This document shows positions 13,536 to 20,632 of a stretch of DNA of 22,008 nucleotides, piece by piece. The translations under genes were made by a program, and so were the position numbers. The stretch's first letter is position 1. Every line of letters begins with the position of its first letter. The notes under the pieces are model-generated. The model did not search any database, was not told the DNA's origin, and saw only the letters and a list, made by a program, of their open reading frames with translations. Source of the DNA: DATCSE01 sp036568605 (GTDB taxonomy: Bacteria; Pseudomonadota; Gammaproteobacteria; Burkholderiales; Burkholderiaceae_C); assembly GCA_036568605.1 (NCBI GenBank), contig DATCSE010000212.1, positions 1 through 22,008 on the forward strand, read 5' to 3'.

Positions 13536-14431
13536 TGCACGCTCAGCGCGCGCTCTTGCCCGACGGCCGCCGCTGGCATTTCCAGCACGGCCCGATCGAC
13601 CTCGTGATTGGTGCGGATGGCGACGCGTCGGCGATCGCCGACGCGCATGAAGCGGCATGGCAGCGCTTCGAAGGCGTGCTCGCCGAGCTGGTCGCCGAGC
13701 TGCCGCTGCTGCGCCGGCGCGTGATGGGCCCGTGCCCGCTGCAGGGCCCGATCGCGAAGCGCATGTGGTGGGCCTGCCGGCCGTTCCACTCGGTGTTCAT
13801 CACGCCGATGGCCGCGGTGGCCGGCGCGGTGGCGCAGGAGATCATCGCGTTCTACGAACGGCCGGGCATCGCGCGCGCGTGGGTCAACAATGGCGGCGAC
13901 ATCGCGGTGCATGTGGCCGAGGGCGAATCGGTGAAGGTCGGCGTCGTGGCGGATGCTGGCGATCCGTTCGCGGCCACGGACGCCTCGTTCGCGATCACGG
14001 CCGCCATGCCCGTGCGCGGCATTGCCACCAGCGGCTGGCGGGGCCGCAGCTTCTCGCTGGGCATCGCCGACAGCGTGACCATCCTCGCGAAGACCGCGGC
14101 CCAGGCCGACGCCGCGGCGACCATCGTCGCGAACGCGGTCGACATCGACGACCCGCGCATCGGGCGCTGCCCCGCGAGCATGCTGAAGGACGACACCGAC
14201 CTCGGCGACATCCCGGTCACGGTCGCCGTGCCGCCGCTGTCCGACGAACAGATACGCACCGCGCTCGATCGCGGACGCCAGCGCGCGCTGGAACTGCAGC
14301 GTGCCGGGCTGATCCACGCGGCCTTGCTCGCCTGCCAGCAGCGCTACGAGCGCGTCGGGCCCGGGCCGGCCGGCGACATCCGCGTCGATCCCGATATCGC
14401 GCACCGCCGAGTTGGTTCAGTATTTGCTTAA
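13529..14431 (+). CDS. UPF0280 (COG2122) protein of the ApbE-like superfamily
   Basis: A 300-residue protein with UPF0280 hallmarks: ITPMAAVAGAVA (91-102), WVNNGGDIAV (118-127), GIATSG (164-169), SLGIADSVTILA and the ADAAATIVANAV helix. The order NGGD / TSG / A-DS-T-LA / ADA-AT parallels the catalytic domain of ApbE, which joins FMN to threonine in target proteins. The family has no agreed function; a methanogen relative has been linked to sulfide-dependent homocysteine synthesis. Here it lies directly after a gene whose E. barkeri counterpart has covalent flavin, which suggests a flavin-transferase role. No signal peptide, so cytoplasmic, unlike most ApbE. The GTG at 13529 is the first start after the repeat, which also supplies the GGAGAGGG that could act as ribosome site; GTG at 13535 is an alternative. 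Its stop (TAA) overlaps the next start. Confidence 0.8.
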   Translation: MRVHAQRALLPDGRRWHFQHGPIDLVIGADGDASAIADAHEAAWQRFEGVLAELVAELPLLRRRVMGPCPLQGPIAKRMWWACRPFHSVFITPMAAVAGAVAQEIIAFYERPGIARAWVNNGGDIAVHVAEGESVKVGVVADAGDPFAATDASFAITAAMPVRGIATSGWRGRSFSLGIADSVTILAKTAAQADAAATIVANAVDIDDPRIGRCPASMLKDDTDLGDIPVTVAVPPLSDEQIRTALDRGRQRALELQRAGLIHAALLACQQRYERVGPGPAGDIRVDPDIAHRRVGSVFA

Positions 14432-14435
14432 TGAA
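14416..14435. promoter_or_regulatory. shared 20-bp palindromic operator, site 3 (UPF0280/AA_synth junction)
   Basis: TTCAGTATTTGCTTAATGAA keeps TTCAGT, TGCT and ATGAA of sites 1 and 2 at the same spacing (15 of 20 positions) and is AT-rich against its surroundings. It covers the last codons of the UPF0280 gene and the first of the next gene. It may mark an internal promoter or a fused older promoter. Confidence 0.6.
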
Positions 14436-15096
14436 ATCCGAGATGATCACGATCCGCCGTTTTCACACCTGCGTGGAAAACATCCACCACGAGTTCGGAC
14501 CCGTGGCCGCCCAGCCGCTGCGGCGCGGCGCGATCGCGGCGGTGCTGACGAACCCGTACGCCGGTGGCTATGTCGCCGAGATCCTGCCGATGATGGACGC
14601 GCTGCAGCCGCTGGGCATCACGATGGCCGAGCGGCTGCGTGCCGCGATGGACGTGCCGGTCGAGCGCATCGAGAGCTACGGCAAGGGTGCGATCGTCGGT
14701 GCCGCCGGCGAGCTCGAGCACGGCGCGTTGTGGCACGTGCCCGGCGGCTATGCGATGCGCGAGCTGCTGGGCTGGAAGGGCGATCGCGCCGCGTATGCGC
14801 AGGGCAAGGTCGCCGCGCCGGCGCCGGGCCAGGTGCCGCAGCCCGGCAACGCGCTCGCGATCGTGCCGTCCACGAAGAAGGTCGGCCCACCCGGCGCCGC
14901 GCTGGACGTGCCGCTGACCCACATCAACGCGTCCTACGTGCGCAGCCATTTCGATGCGATGGAGGTGCGCGTGCCCGGCAGCCCCGCGGCCGACGAGATC
15001 GTGTTCATCCTCGTGATGAGCACCGGTGCGCGTGTGCATGCCCGCGTCGGCGGGCTGAAGGCCGCCGAGATCGCGCAGTGGAACGGGCTGCGCTGA
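14431..15096 (+). CDS. AA_synth / DUF1185 (PF06684) family protein, copy 1
   Basis: A 221-residue protein of the amino acid synthesis (DUF1185) family, which has a variant of the chorismate-mutase fold and no established reaction. Shared motifs with the next gene product are N41PYAGGY, SYGKGAIVGAAGELEH (82-97), VPSTKK (145-150), DVPLTH (159-164) and VRSHFDAMEVRV (170-181), plus RVGGL near the end. It carries about 25 extra residues at 105-135 compared with its neighbour. The ATG at 14431 overlaps the UPF0280 stop (TAATG), which indicates translational coupling; ATG at 14443 is an alternative, and neither has a good ribosome site. Position inside a nicotinate gene cluster suggests action on the reductive pathway's intermediates, perhaps as a heteromer with its paralogue. 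The family name reflects a guess, not a demonstrated role. Confidence 0.85.
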   Translation: MKSEMITIRRFHTCVENIHHEFGPVAAQPLRRGAIAAVLTNPYAGGYVAEILPMMDALQPLGITMAERLRAAMDVPVERIESYGKGAIVGAAGELEHGALWHVPGGYAMRELLGWKGDRAAYAQGKVAAPAPGQVPQPGNALAIVPSTKKVGPPGAALDVPLTHINASYVRSHFDAMEVRVPGSPAADEIVFILVMSTGARVHARVGGLKAAEIAQWNGLR

Positions 15097-15129
15097 CCCT
15101 CCACAAAAAGATCGCAGGAGATCCGAGAC

Positions 15130-15726
15130 ATGCCCGCCAAGATCCGCAAGCTGATCGTCGAAGTCGACGAGACCCATCTCGAAGCCGGCAAGGCGATCGT
15201 CCCGCCGACCCGCAAGGCGCTCGCGATGGCGGTGATCGAGAACCCGTATGCCGGCCGCGTCGGTGACAACTTCGCGGAGAACCTCGACGAGCTGATCGCG
15301 ATCGGCGAAGAGCTGGGCGGGCTGCTGGGCGAGAAGTGCGTTGCAGCGCTGGGCATCGCGCCCGGCCAGGCGCACAGCTACGGCAAGGCGGCGATCGTCG
15401 GCGAGGCCGGCGAGCTGGAGCATGCCGCGGCCATCCTGCACCCCAAGCTCGGCGCGCCGCTGCGCAAGGCGGTCGAGAAGGGCGCCGCGCTGGTGCCCAG
15501 CGCGAAGAAGCGCGGCGGCCTGGGCACGGCGATCGACGTGCCGCTGGGTCACAAGGACGCTGCCTTCGTTCGCAGCCACTTCGATGCGATGGAGGCGCGC
15601 GTGTCCGATGCGCCGCGCGCGAACGAGATCCTCGTCGCGGTCGTCGTCACCGACAGCGGCCGGCCGCTGCCGCGCATCGGCGGCCTTCAGGTCAGCGAGA
15701 TCAAGGGCGAGGACGGGCTGCGCTGA
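15130..15726 (+). CDS. AA_synth / DUF1185 (PF06684) family protein, copy 2
   Basis: A 198-residue paralogue of the preceding product and close to the compact family length. Shared motifs: N38PYAGRVGDNF, SYGKAAIVGEAGELEH (83-98), VPSAKKRGG (122-130), DVPLGH (136-141), VRSHFDAMEARV (147-158) and RIGGLQVSEI. The ATG at 15130 has a strong AGGAG upstream, 33 nt after copy 1, so the pair is cotranscribed. The AGELEH and RSHFDAME blocks are the most conserved between copies and are the natural candidates for the active or ligand site. No signal peptide, so cytoplasmic. A pair with conserved motifs but different insertions suggests two related subunits or two successive steps. Reaction unknown. Confidence 0.85.
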   Translation: MPAKIRKLIVEVDETHLEAGKAIVPPTRKALAMAVIENPYAGRVGDNFAENLDELIAIGEELGGLLGEKCVAALGIAPGQAHSYGKAAIVGEAGELEHAAAILHPKLGAPLRKAVEKGAALVPSAKKRGGLGTAIDVPLGHKDAAFVRSHFDAMEARVSDAPRANEILVAVVVTDSGRPLPRIGGLQVSEIKGEDGLR

Positions 15727-15794
15727 AGCCGCCAACGTCTCGCCACACAATGCCTTTGTCGTTTCCGTACCTTCCCGTCCCAGGAGACTTGCGA

Positions 15795-17009
15795 ATGAAG
15801 CAACAGCGTAGACAGATCGTGCTGGCCGCCGCGGCCGCTGCCATGACGATGAGCCTGCCGCACGCGGCGCATGCGCAAGGCGCGACGATCAAGATCGGCG
15901 AGATCAACAGCTACAAGGCGCAGCCCGCGTTCCTCGACCCGTACAAGAAGGGCATGGACCTCGCGGTCGAGGAGATCAACGCGGCCGGCGGCGTCGACGG
16001 CAAGAAGATCGAGCTGATCACGCGCGACGACAACGCGAACCCCGGCGACGCGGTGCGCCTGGCCGAGGAGCTGGTCTCGCGCGAGAAGATCGACGTGCTG
16101 ATGGGCGCGTTCCTGTCCAACATCGGCCTCGCGCTGACCGACTTCGCGAAGCAGAAGAAGTTCTTCTATCTCGCCGGCGAGCCGCTGACCGACAAGATCA
16201 CCTGGCAGGGCGGCAACAAGTACACCTTCCGGCTGCGCCCCGGCACCTACATGCAGGCGGCGATGCTGGTGCCCGATGCGGCCAAGCTGAAGAAGAAGCG
16301 CTGGGCCATCGTCTACCCGAACTACGAGTACGGGCAGTCGGCGGTCTCGGCGTTCAAGAACCTGCTGAAGGCGGCGCAGCCGGATGTCGAGTTCGTCGCC
16401 GAGCAGGCGCCGCCGCTCGGCAAGCTCGATGCCGGTTCGGTGGTGCAGGCGCTGGCGGATGCAAAGCCCGATGCGATCTTCAACGTGCTGTTCGGCGCCG
16501 ACCTGACCAAGTTCGTGCGCGAGGGCAACACGCGCGGGCTGTTCCAGGGCCGCGAGATCGTCAGCGTGCTGACCGGCGAGCCCGAGTACCTGGACCCGCT
16601 GAAGGACGAATCGCCGAACGGCTGGATCGTCACCGGCTACCCGTGGTACGGCGTGCAGACGCCCGAGCACAGCGCGTTCTTCGTTGCGTACCACAAGAAG
16701 TACAACGACTACCCGCGGCTCGGTTCGGTCGTCGGCTACAGCGCGATCAAGTCGATCGCGGCCGGCGTCAAGAAGGCCAAGAGCACCGACACCGAGAAGC
16801 TGGTCAAGGCCTTCGAAGGCCTGGTCGTCGACACGCCGTTCGGCAAGATCAGCTACCGGCCGGAGGACCACCAGTCGACGATGGGCGCGTTCGTCGGCAA
16901 GACCAAGAACGACAAGGGCAAGGGGGTGATGGTCGATTACCAGTACCTCGACGGCGCGAAGTACCAGCCTAGCGCCGAGCTGGTGAAGAAATCTCGAGCC
17001 GCGTCGTAA
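15795..17009 (+). CDS. ABC transporter substrate-binding protein, branched-chain amino acid (LivJ/K) type
   Basis: A 404-residue periplasmic binding protein. The N-terminus MKQQRRQIVLAAAAAAMTMS ends in a cleavage site AHA-Q near residue 28. The mature part has family I binding-protein landmarks: IKIGEINSYKAQPAF, GMDLAVEEINAAGGVDGKKIELI, DDNANPGDAVRLAEELV, and WAIVYPNYEYGQSAV. This group binds amino acids but also aromatic acids and amides. Adjacent permease and ATPase genes complete the transporter. The context of nicotinamidase and nicotinate-dehydrogenase genes suggests nicotinate, nicotinamide or a related pyridine as ligand; this is inference. The ATG at 15795 has AGGAGA upstream and lies 68 nt after the AA_synth pair. 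A specific amino acid remains possible. Confidence 0.9.
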   Translation: MKQQRRQIVLAAAAAAMTMSLPHAAHAQGATIKIGEINSYKAQPAFLDPYKKGMDLAVEEINAAGGVDGKKIELITRDDNANPGDAVRLAEELVSREKIDVLMGAFLSNIGLALTDFAKQKKFFYLAGEPLTDKITWQGGNKYTFRLRPGTYMQAAMLVPDAAKLKKKRWAIVYPNYEYGQSAVSAFKNLLKAAQPDVEFVAEQAPPLGKLDAGSVVQALADAKPDAIFNVLFGADLTKFVREGNTRGLFQGREIVSVLTGEPEYLDPLKDESPNGWIVTGYPWYGVQTPEHSAFFVAYHKKYNDYPRLGSVVGYSAIKSIAAGVKKAKSTDTEKLVKAFEGLVVDTPFGKISYRPEDHQSTMGAFVGKTKNDKGKGVMVDYQYLDGAKYQPSAELVKKSRAAS

Positions 17010-17031
17010 CGCACGCCCATCTTCGCCACCG

Positions 17032-18927
17032 ATGAACCTGTCCGGCTTCGTCGTCCAGCTCCTCAACGGGCTGGCCGGCGCCTCATCGCTGTTCCTGGTC
17101 GGCGCCGGGCTGTCGCTGATCTTCGGCGTCACGCGCATCGTCAACTTCGCGCATGGGTCGTTCTACATGCTGGGCGTGTACATCGCCTACACGCTGGCCG
17201 ATCGTTTGGGCGGCGGCGCGTGGTTCTGGCCCGCGCTGCTGCTCGCGTCGCTCGCGGTGGGCGTGATCGGCGCGCTGGTCGAGACGGTGCTGCTGCGCCG
17301 CATCTACCGCGCGCCCGAACTGTTCCAGCTCCTCGCGACCTTCGCGCTGATGCTGGTGATCAAGGACGCGGCGTTGTGGCTCTGGGGTCCCGAGGACCTG
17401 CTGGGGCCGCGTGCACCGGGCCTGGCCGGCGCGGTTGACATCCTCGGCCGGCGCTTCCCGAGCTACGACCTGTTCCTGATCGTCGTCGGCCCCATCGTGC
17501 TGGCGCTGCTGTGGCTGCTGCTGACCCGCACGCGCTGGGGCACGCTGGTGCGCGCCGCGACGCAGGACCGCGAGATGGTCGGCGCCCTGGGCGTCAACCA
17601 GGCCTGGTTGTTCACTGCGGTGTTCGCGCTCGGCACGATGCTCGCAGGCCTCGGCGGCGCGCTGCAGCTGCCGCGCGAGCCGGCCAACCTCGGGCTGGAC
17701 CTGCTGACCATCGGCGATGCGTTCGTCGTCGTCGTCGTGGGCGGCATGGGCTCGATCCCGGGCGCGTACGTCGCGGCGCTGCTGATCGCCGAGATCAAGG
17801 CGATCTGCATCGGCATCGGCAACGTCGACTTGTTCGGCGTGACCTTCTCGTTCTCGAAGCTGACGCTGGTCGTCGAGTTCCTCGTGATGGCGATCGTGCT
17901 GGTCGTGCGGCCCTGGGGCCTGCTCGGCCGGCCGCAGGCCGCGAGCCGCAACTCGGCGCCGCCGGAAGCGCCGCTGCGCGCGGCCGACAACGCGCAGAAG
18001 ATCGTCGGCGCCGTGCTGCTGGTGGCGTTGCTCGTCTGGCCGATCGCGACTGCCGGTTCGCCGTACCTGACCGTGCTGGCGATCGACCTGCTGACCGCAG
18101 CGCTGTTCGCCGTCAGCCTGCACTTCATCATGGGGCCGGCCGGCATGCACTCGTTCGGCCATGCGGCGTACTTCGGTCTGGGCGCGTATGCGGCAGCGCT
18201 GCTGGTGCGCTCGTTGAATCTTCCGATGGAGGCCTCGCTGATCGTCGCGCCGATCGCCTCGGCGCTCGGTGCGTTGCTGTTCGGCTGGTTCTGCGTGCGG
18301 CTCTCGGGCGTCTACCTCGCGATGCTGACGCTCGCGTTCGCGCAGATCGTCTGGTCCGTCGTGTTCCAGTGGGACGACTTCACCGGCGGCAGCAACGGGC
18401 TGACCGGCGTCTGGCCGGCCGAGTGGCTGGGCGACAAGCGCGCGTACTACTACCTGACGCTCGCGCTGGTCGGCATCGGCGTGCTGCTGCTGCGCCGCGT
18501 GCTGTTCGCGCCGTTCGGCTACGCGTTGCGCGCCGGGCGCGATTCGCCTTTGCGTGCCGACGCGATCGGCATCGACGTCAAGACGCTGCAATGGGCCGCG
18601 TTCGTCGTCGCCGCGATCTTCGCGGGGCTCGCCGGTGCGCTCTACGCGTATTCGAAAGGCAGCATTTCGCCCGACACGATCGCCGTCGGCCGCTCGGTCG
18701 ACGGTCTCGTGATGGTGCTGCTGGGCGGCCTGCAGACGCTGGCCGGCCCCATCGTCGGCGCGGTCACGTTCACCTGGCTGCAGGACGCGGTCGCGCGCAA
18801 CACCGACTACTGGCGCGCGCTGCTGGGCGCGATCATCCTGCTGCTGGTGCTCGCGTTCCCGCAGGGCATCGCCGGGTTCGCGCGCGAGTGGTACGAGCGG
18901 CGCCGCGGCGCAGGAGTGGCCGCATGA
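17032..18927 (+). CDS. ABC transporter permease, LivH-LivM fusion
   Basis: A 631-residue inner-membrane protein that joins two permeases normally made separately. Residues 1 to about 300 are LivH-like (LIFGVTRIVNFAHGSFYMLG, GVNQAWLFTAVFALGTMLAGLGGAL, VVVVVGGMGSIPGAYVAA). A polar linker (about 303-322, PQAASRNSAPPEAPLRAADN) follows, and residues 325-620 are LivM-like (FGHAAYFGLGAYAAALLV, LSGVYLAMLTLAFAQIVWSVVF, FAGLAGALYAYSKGSISPDT). Roughly 16-18 hydrophobic segments are seen. The fusion enforces a 1:1 ratio. The start lies 22 nt after the binding-protein gene with no strong ribosome site, and the stop overlaps the ATPase start by 4 nt (ATGA at 18924). It imports the same unknown substrate as its partners. 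Confidence 0.9.
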   Translation: MNLSGFVVQLLNGLAGASSLFLVGAGLSLIFGVTRIVNFAHGSFYMLGVYIAYTLADRLGGGAWFWPALLLASLAVGVIGALVETVLLRRIYRAPELFQLLATFALMLVIKDAALWLWGPEDLLGPRAPGLAGAVDILGRRFPSYDLFLIVVGPIVLALLWLLLTRTRWGTLVRAATQDREMVGALGVNQAWLFTAVFALGTMLAGLGGALQLPREPANLGLDLLTIGDAFVVVVVGGMGSIPGAYVAALLIAEIKAICIGIGNVDLFGVTFSFSKLTLVVEFLVMAIVLVVRPWGLLGRPQAASRNSAPPEAPLRAADNAQKIVGAVLLVALLVWPIATAGSPYLTVLAIDLLTAALFAVSLHFIMGPAGMHSFGHAAYFGLGAYAAALLVRSLNLPMEASLIVAPIASALGALLFGWFCVRLSGVYLAMLTLAFAQIVWSVVFQWDDFTGGSNGLTGVWPAEWLGDKRAYYYLTLALVGIGVLLLRRVLFAPFGYALRAGRDSPLRADAIGIDVKTLQWAAFVVAAIFAGLAGALYAYSKGSISPDTIAVGRSVDGLVMVLLGGLQTLAGPIVGAVTFTWLQDAVARNTDYWRALLGAIILLLVLAFPQGIAGFAREWYERRRGAGVAA

Positions 18928-19703
18928 GTCTGCTGAAAGTCAGCAACCTCGGCAAGTCGTTCGGCGGCAACCGCGCGGTCGACGGCGTCAGTTTCGAGGT
19001 CTCGGCCGGCGAGCTGCTGGCGCTGATCGGCCCGAACGGTGCCGGCAAATCGACGACCTTCAACATGGTCAACGGGCAGCTGCGCGCCGACACGGGCTCC
19101 ATCGTGCTCGACGGCCGCGAGCTGATCGGCCGCAAGCCGCGCGACATCTGGCACCTGGGCGTCGGCCGCACGTTCCAGATCGCCGAGACCTTTGCGTCGC
19201 TGACCGTCGTCGAGAACGTGCAGATGGCGTTGATCTCGGCCGATGCGAAGCTGTTCTCGATGTGGCAACCGGCCGCGCAACACCGGCGCGCTGACGCGCT
19301 GGCGCTGCTCGAGCAGGTCGGCATGGCCGCGCAGGCGGACCGGCCGTGCAGCGAGCTCGCGTACGGCGACGTCAAGCGCGTCGAGCTCGCGATCGCGATG
19401 GCGAATGCGCCCAAGCTGCTGCTGATGGACGAGCCGACCGCCGGCATGGCGCCGAAGGAGCGCAACGAGCTGATGGCCTTGACCAAGAAGCTGGTCACCG
19501 AGCGCGGCCTCGCGGTGCTGTTCACCGAGCACAGCATGGATGTCGTGTTCGCCTACGCCGACCGGCTGATCGTGCTCGCCCGCGGCCGGCTGATCGCCGA
19601 GGGCACGCCGGAAGAGATCCGCGACCATCCGAAGGTGCAGGAGGTCTACTTCGGGACCGGCAAGACGTTCGAGAAACGCGCCGACAAGGTGGCGACCCTG
19701 TGA
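18924..19703 (+). CDS. livG: ABC transporter ATP-binding protein, LivG type
   Basis: A 259-residue cytoplasmic ATPase of the high-affinity branched-chain-amino-acid type. Walker A GPNGAGKST (about 36-44), Q-loop region GVGRTFQIAETF, signature segment ELAYGDVKR (the LivG form of LSYG), Walker B LLLMDEPTAG and the switch histidine in TEHSMDVVF are all present. The start overlaps the permease stop by 4 nt and has GGAG upstream. The C-terminal tail (HPKVQEVYFGTGKTFEKRADKVATL) is slightly longer than the usual end at YFG. It pairs with the second ATPase at 19847 to energise import through the fused permease. The symbol denotes family; the substrate may be a pyridine compound rather than leucine. 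Confidence 0.92.
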   Translation: MSLLKVSNLGKSFGGNRAVDGVSFEVSAGELLALIGPNGAGKSTTFNMVNGQLRADTGSIVLDGRELIGRKPRDIWHLGVGRTFQIAETFASLTVVENVQMALISADAKLFSMWQPAAQHRRADALALLEQVGMAAQADRPCSELAYGDVKRVELAIAMANAPKLLLMDEPTAGMAPKERNELMALTKKLVTERGLAVLFTEHSMDVVFAYADRLIVLARGRLIAEGTPEEIRDHPKVQEVYFGTGKTFEKRADKVATL

Positions 19704-19734
19704 GGTTCGCGACGATGTTCGAATACGAAGACAT

Positions 19735-19828
19735 GACCGCAAAGACGCAAAGGGAACGCAAAGACGCGAAGAAAAGTTTTGCTGAATTCTCTTTGCGCCC
19801 TTTGCGTTCCCTTTGCGTCTTTGCGGTC
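19735..19828. repeat. long inverted repeat between the two ATPase genes
   Basis: Two 29-nt perfect arms (19735-19763 and 19800-19828) built from repeated GCAAAG / CTTTGC units surround a 36-nt AT-richer centre. This style of repeat (CTTTGCGTCTTTGCG) is scattered in many bacterial genomes. It sits inside an otherwise tightly packed transport operon; the transcript would fold into a strong hairpin. Confidence 0.85.
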
Positions 19829-19846
19829 TGATATTCACCCCATCCC

Positions 19847-20575
19847 ATGACGCCGCCACTCCTCGAAGCCCGCAACCTCAACGCCTGGTACGGCGCCGCG
19901 CACATCCTGTTCGACGTCGGGCTGCAGGTGAACCGCGGCGAGGTCGTCGCGCTGATGGGCCGCAACGGCGCGGGCAAGTCCACGACCTTGAAGGCGCTGA
20001 TGGGCATGCTCGCCAAGCGCAAGGGCGAGATCGCGTTCCTCGGCCAGGACATCGCGCGGCGCGAGCCGCACGAGGTCGCGCGCATGGGGCTGGGCTACGT
20101 GCCCGAGACGCGCCGCATCTTCGCCGACTTGACCGTGATGGAGAACCTCGAGGTCGGCCGCCAGCCGCCGCGCCGCTGGGCCGACGGCAGCGCTGCGCCG
20201 CTGTGGACGCCCGAGCGCCTGTTCAAGCTGTTCCCCAACCTCGGCGAGATGCCCGACCGGCCCGGCGGCCGCATGAGCGGCGGCGAGCAGCAGATGCTGA
20301 CGGTCGCGCGCACGCTGATGGGCAACCCGCTGCTCGTGCTGCTCGACGAGCCCAGCGAAGGCGTCGCGCCGGTGATCGTCGAGCAGATGGCGCAGATGAT
20401 CCTCGAGCTGAAGGCGCAGGGCGTCAGCATCCTGCTGTCCGAGCAGAACATGCATTTCGCGGAGCTGGTGTCCGATCGGGCCTATGTGCTCGAGAAGGGC
20501 CAGATCCGCTACCAGGCTTCGATGGCCGAACTCGCGGCCAACGAAGAGGTACGGCGCGCCTACCTCAGCATGTAG
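19847..20575 (+). CDS. livF: ABC transporter ATP-binding protein, LivF type
   Basis: A 242-residue ATPase, typical LivF length. It shows NLNAWYGAAHILFDV, Walker A GRNGAGKST (about 37-45), GLGYVPETRRIFADLTVMENL, signature MSGGEQQML, Walker B LVLLDEPSEG and the end EEVRRAYLSM, which is close to the canonical LivF C-terminus. It forms the ATPase pair with the LivG-type protein for the fused permease. The ATG at 19847 follows a poor ribosome site (CACCCCATCCC), and a large inverted repeat lies directly upstream, so its expression relative to livG may be modulated. An insertion near residues 102-115 (PPRRWADGSAAPL) departs from the usual LivF. Confidence 0.92.
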   Translation: MTPPLLEARNLNAWYGAAHILFDVGLQVNRGEVVALMGRNGAGKSTTLKALMGMLAKRKGEIAFLGQDIARREPHEVARMGLGYVPETRRIFADLTVMENLEVGRQPPRRWADGSAAPLWTPERLFKLFPNLGEMPDRPGGRMSGGEQQMLTVARTLMGNPLLVLLDEPSEGVAPVIVEQMAQMILELKAQGVSILLSEQNMHFAELVSDRAYVLEKGQIRYQASMAELAANEEVRRAYLSM

Positions 20576-20632
20576 CGCGCCTTCGTCCGTCACCACCACC
20601 GCCCATCACATCGACTCGAACCGGAGGACCTC

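Noticed and set aside
11783..14404. An 873-residue minus-strand open frame
   Set aside because: Complement of the reductase and UPF0280 genes; no recognisable domains.
19735..19828. Insertion-sequence ends
   Set aside because: The arms enclose only 36 nt with no transposase; it is a dispersed inverted repeat.
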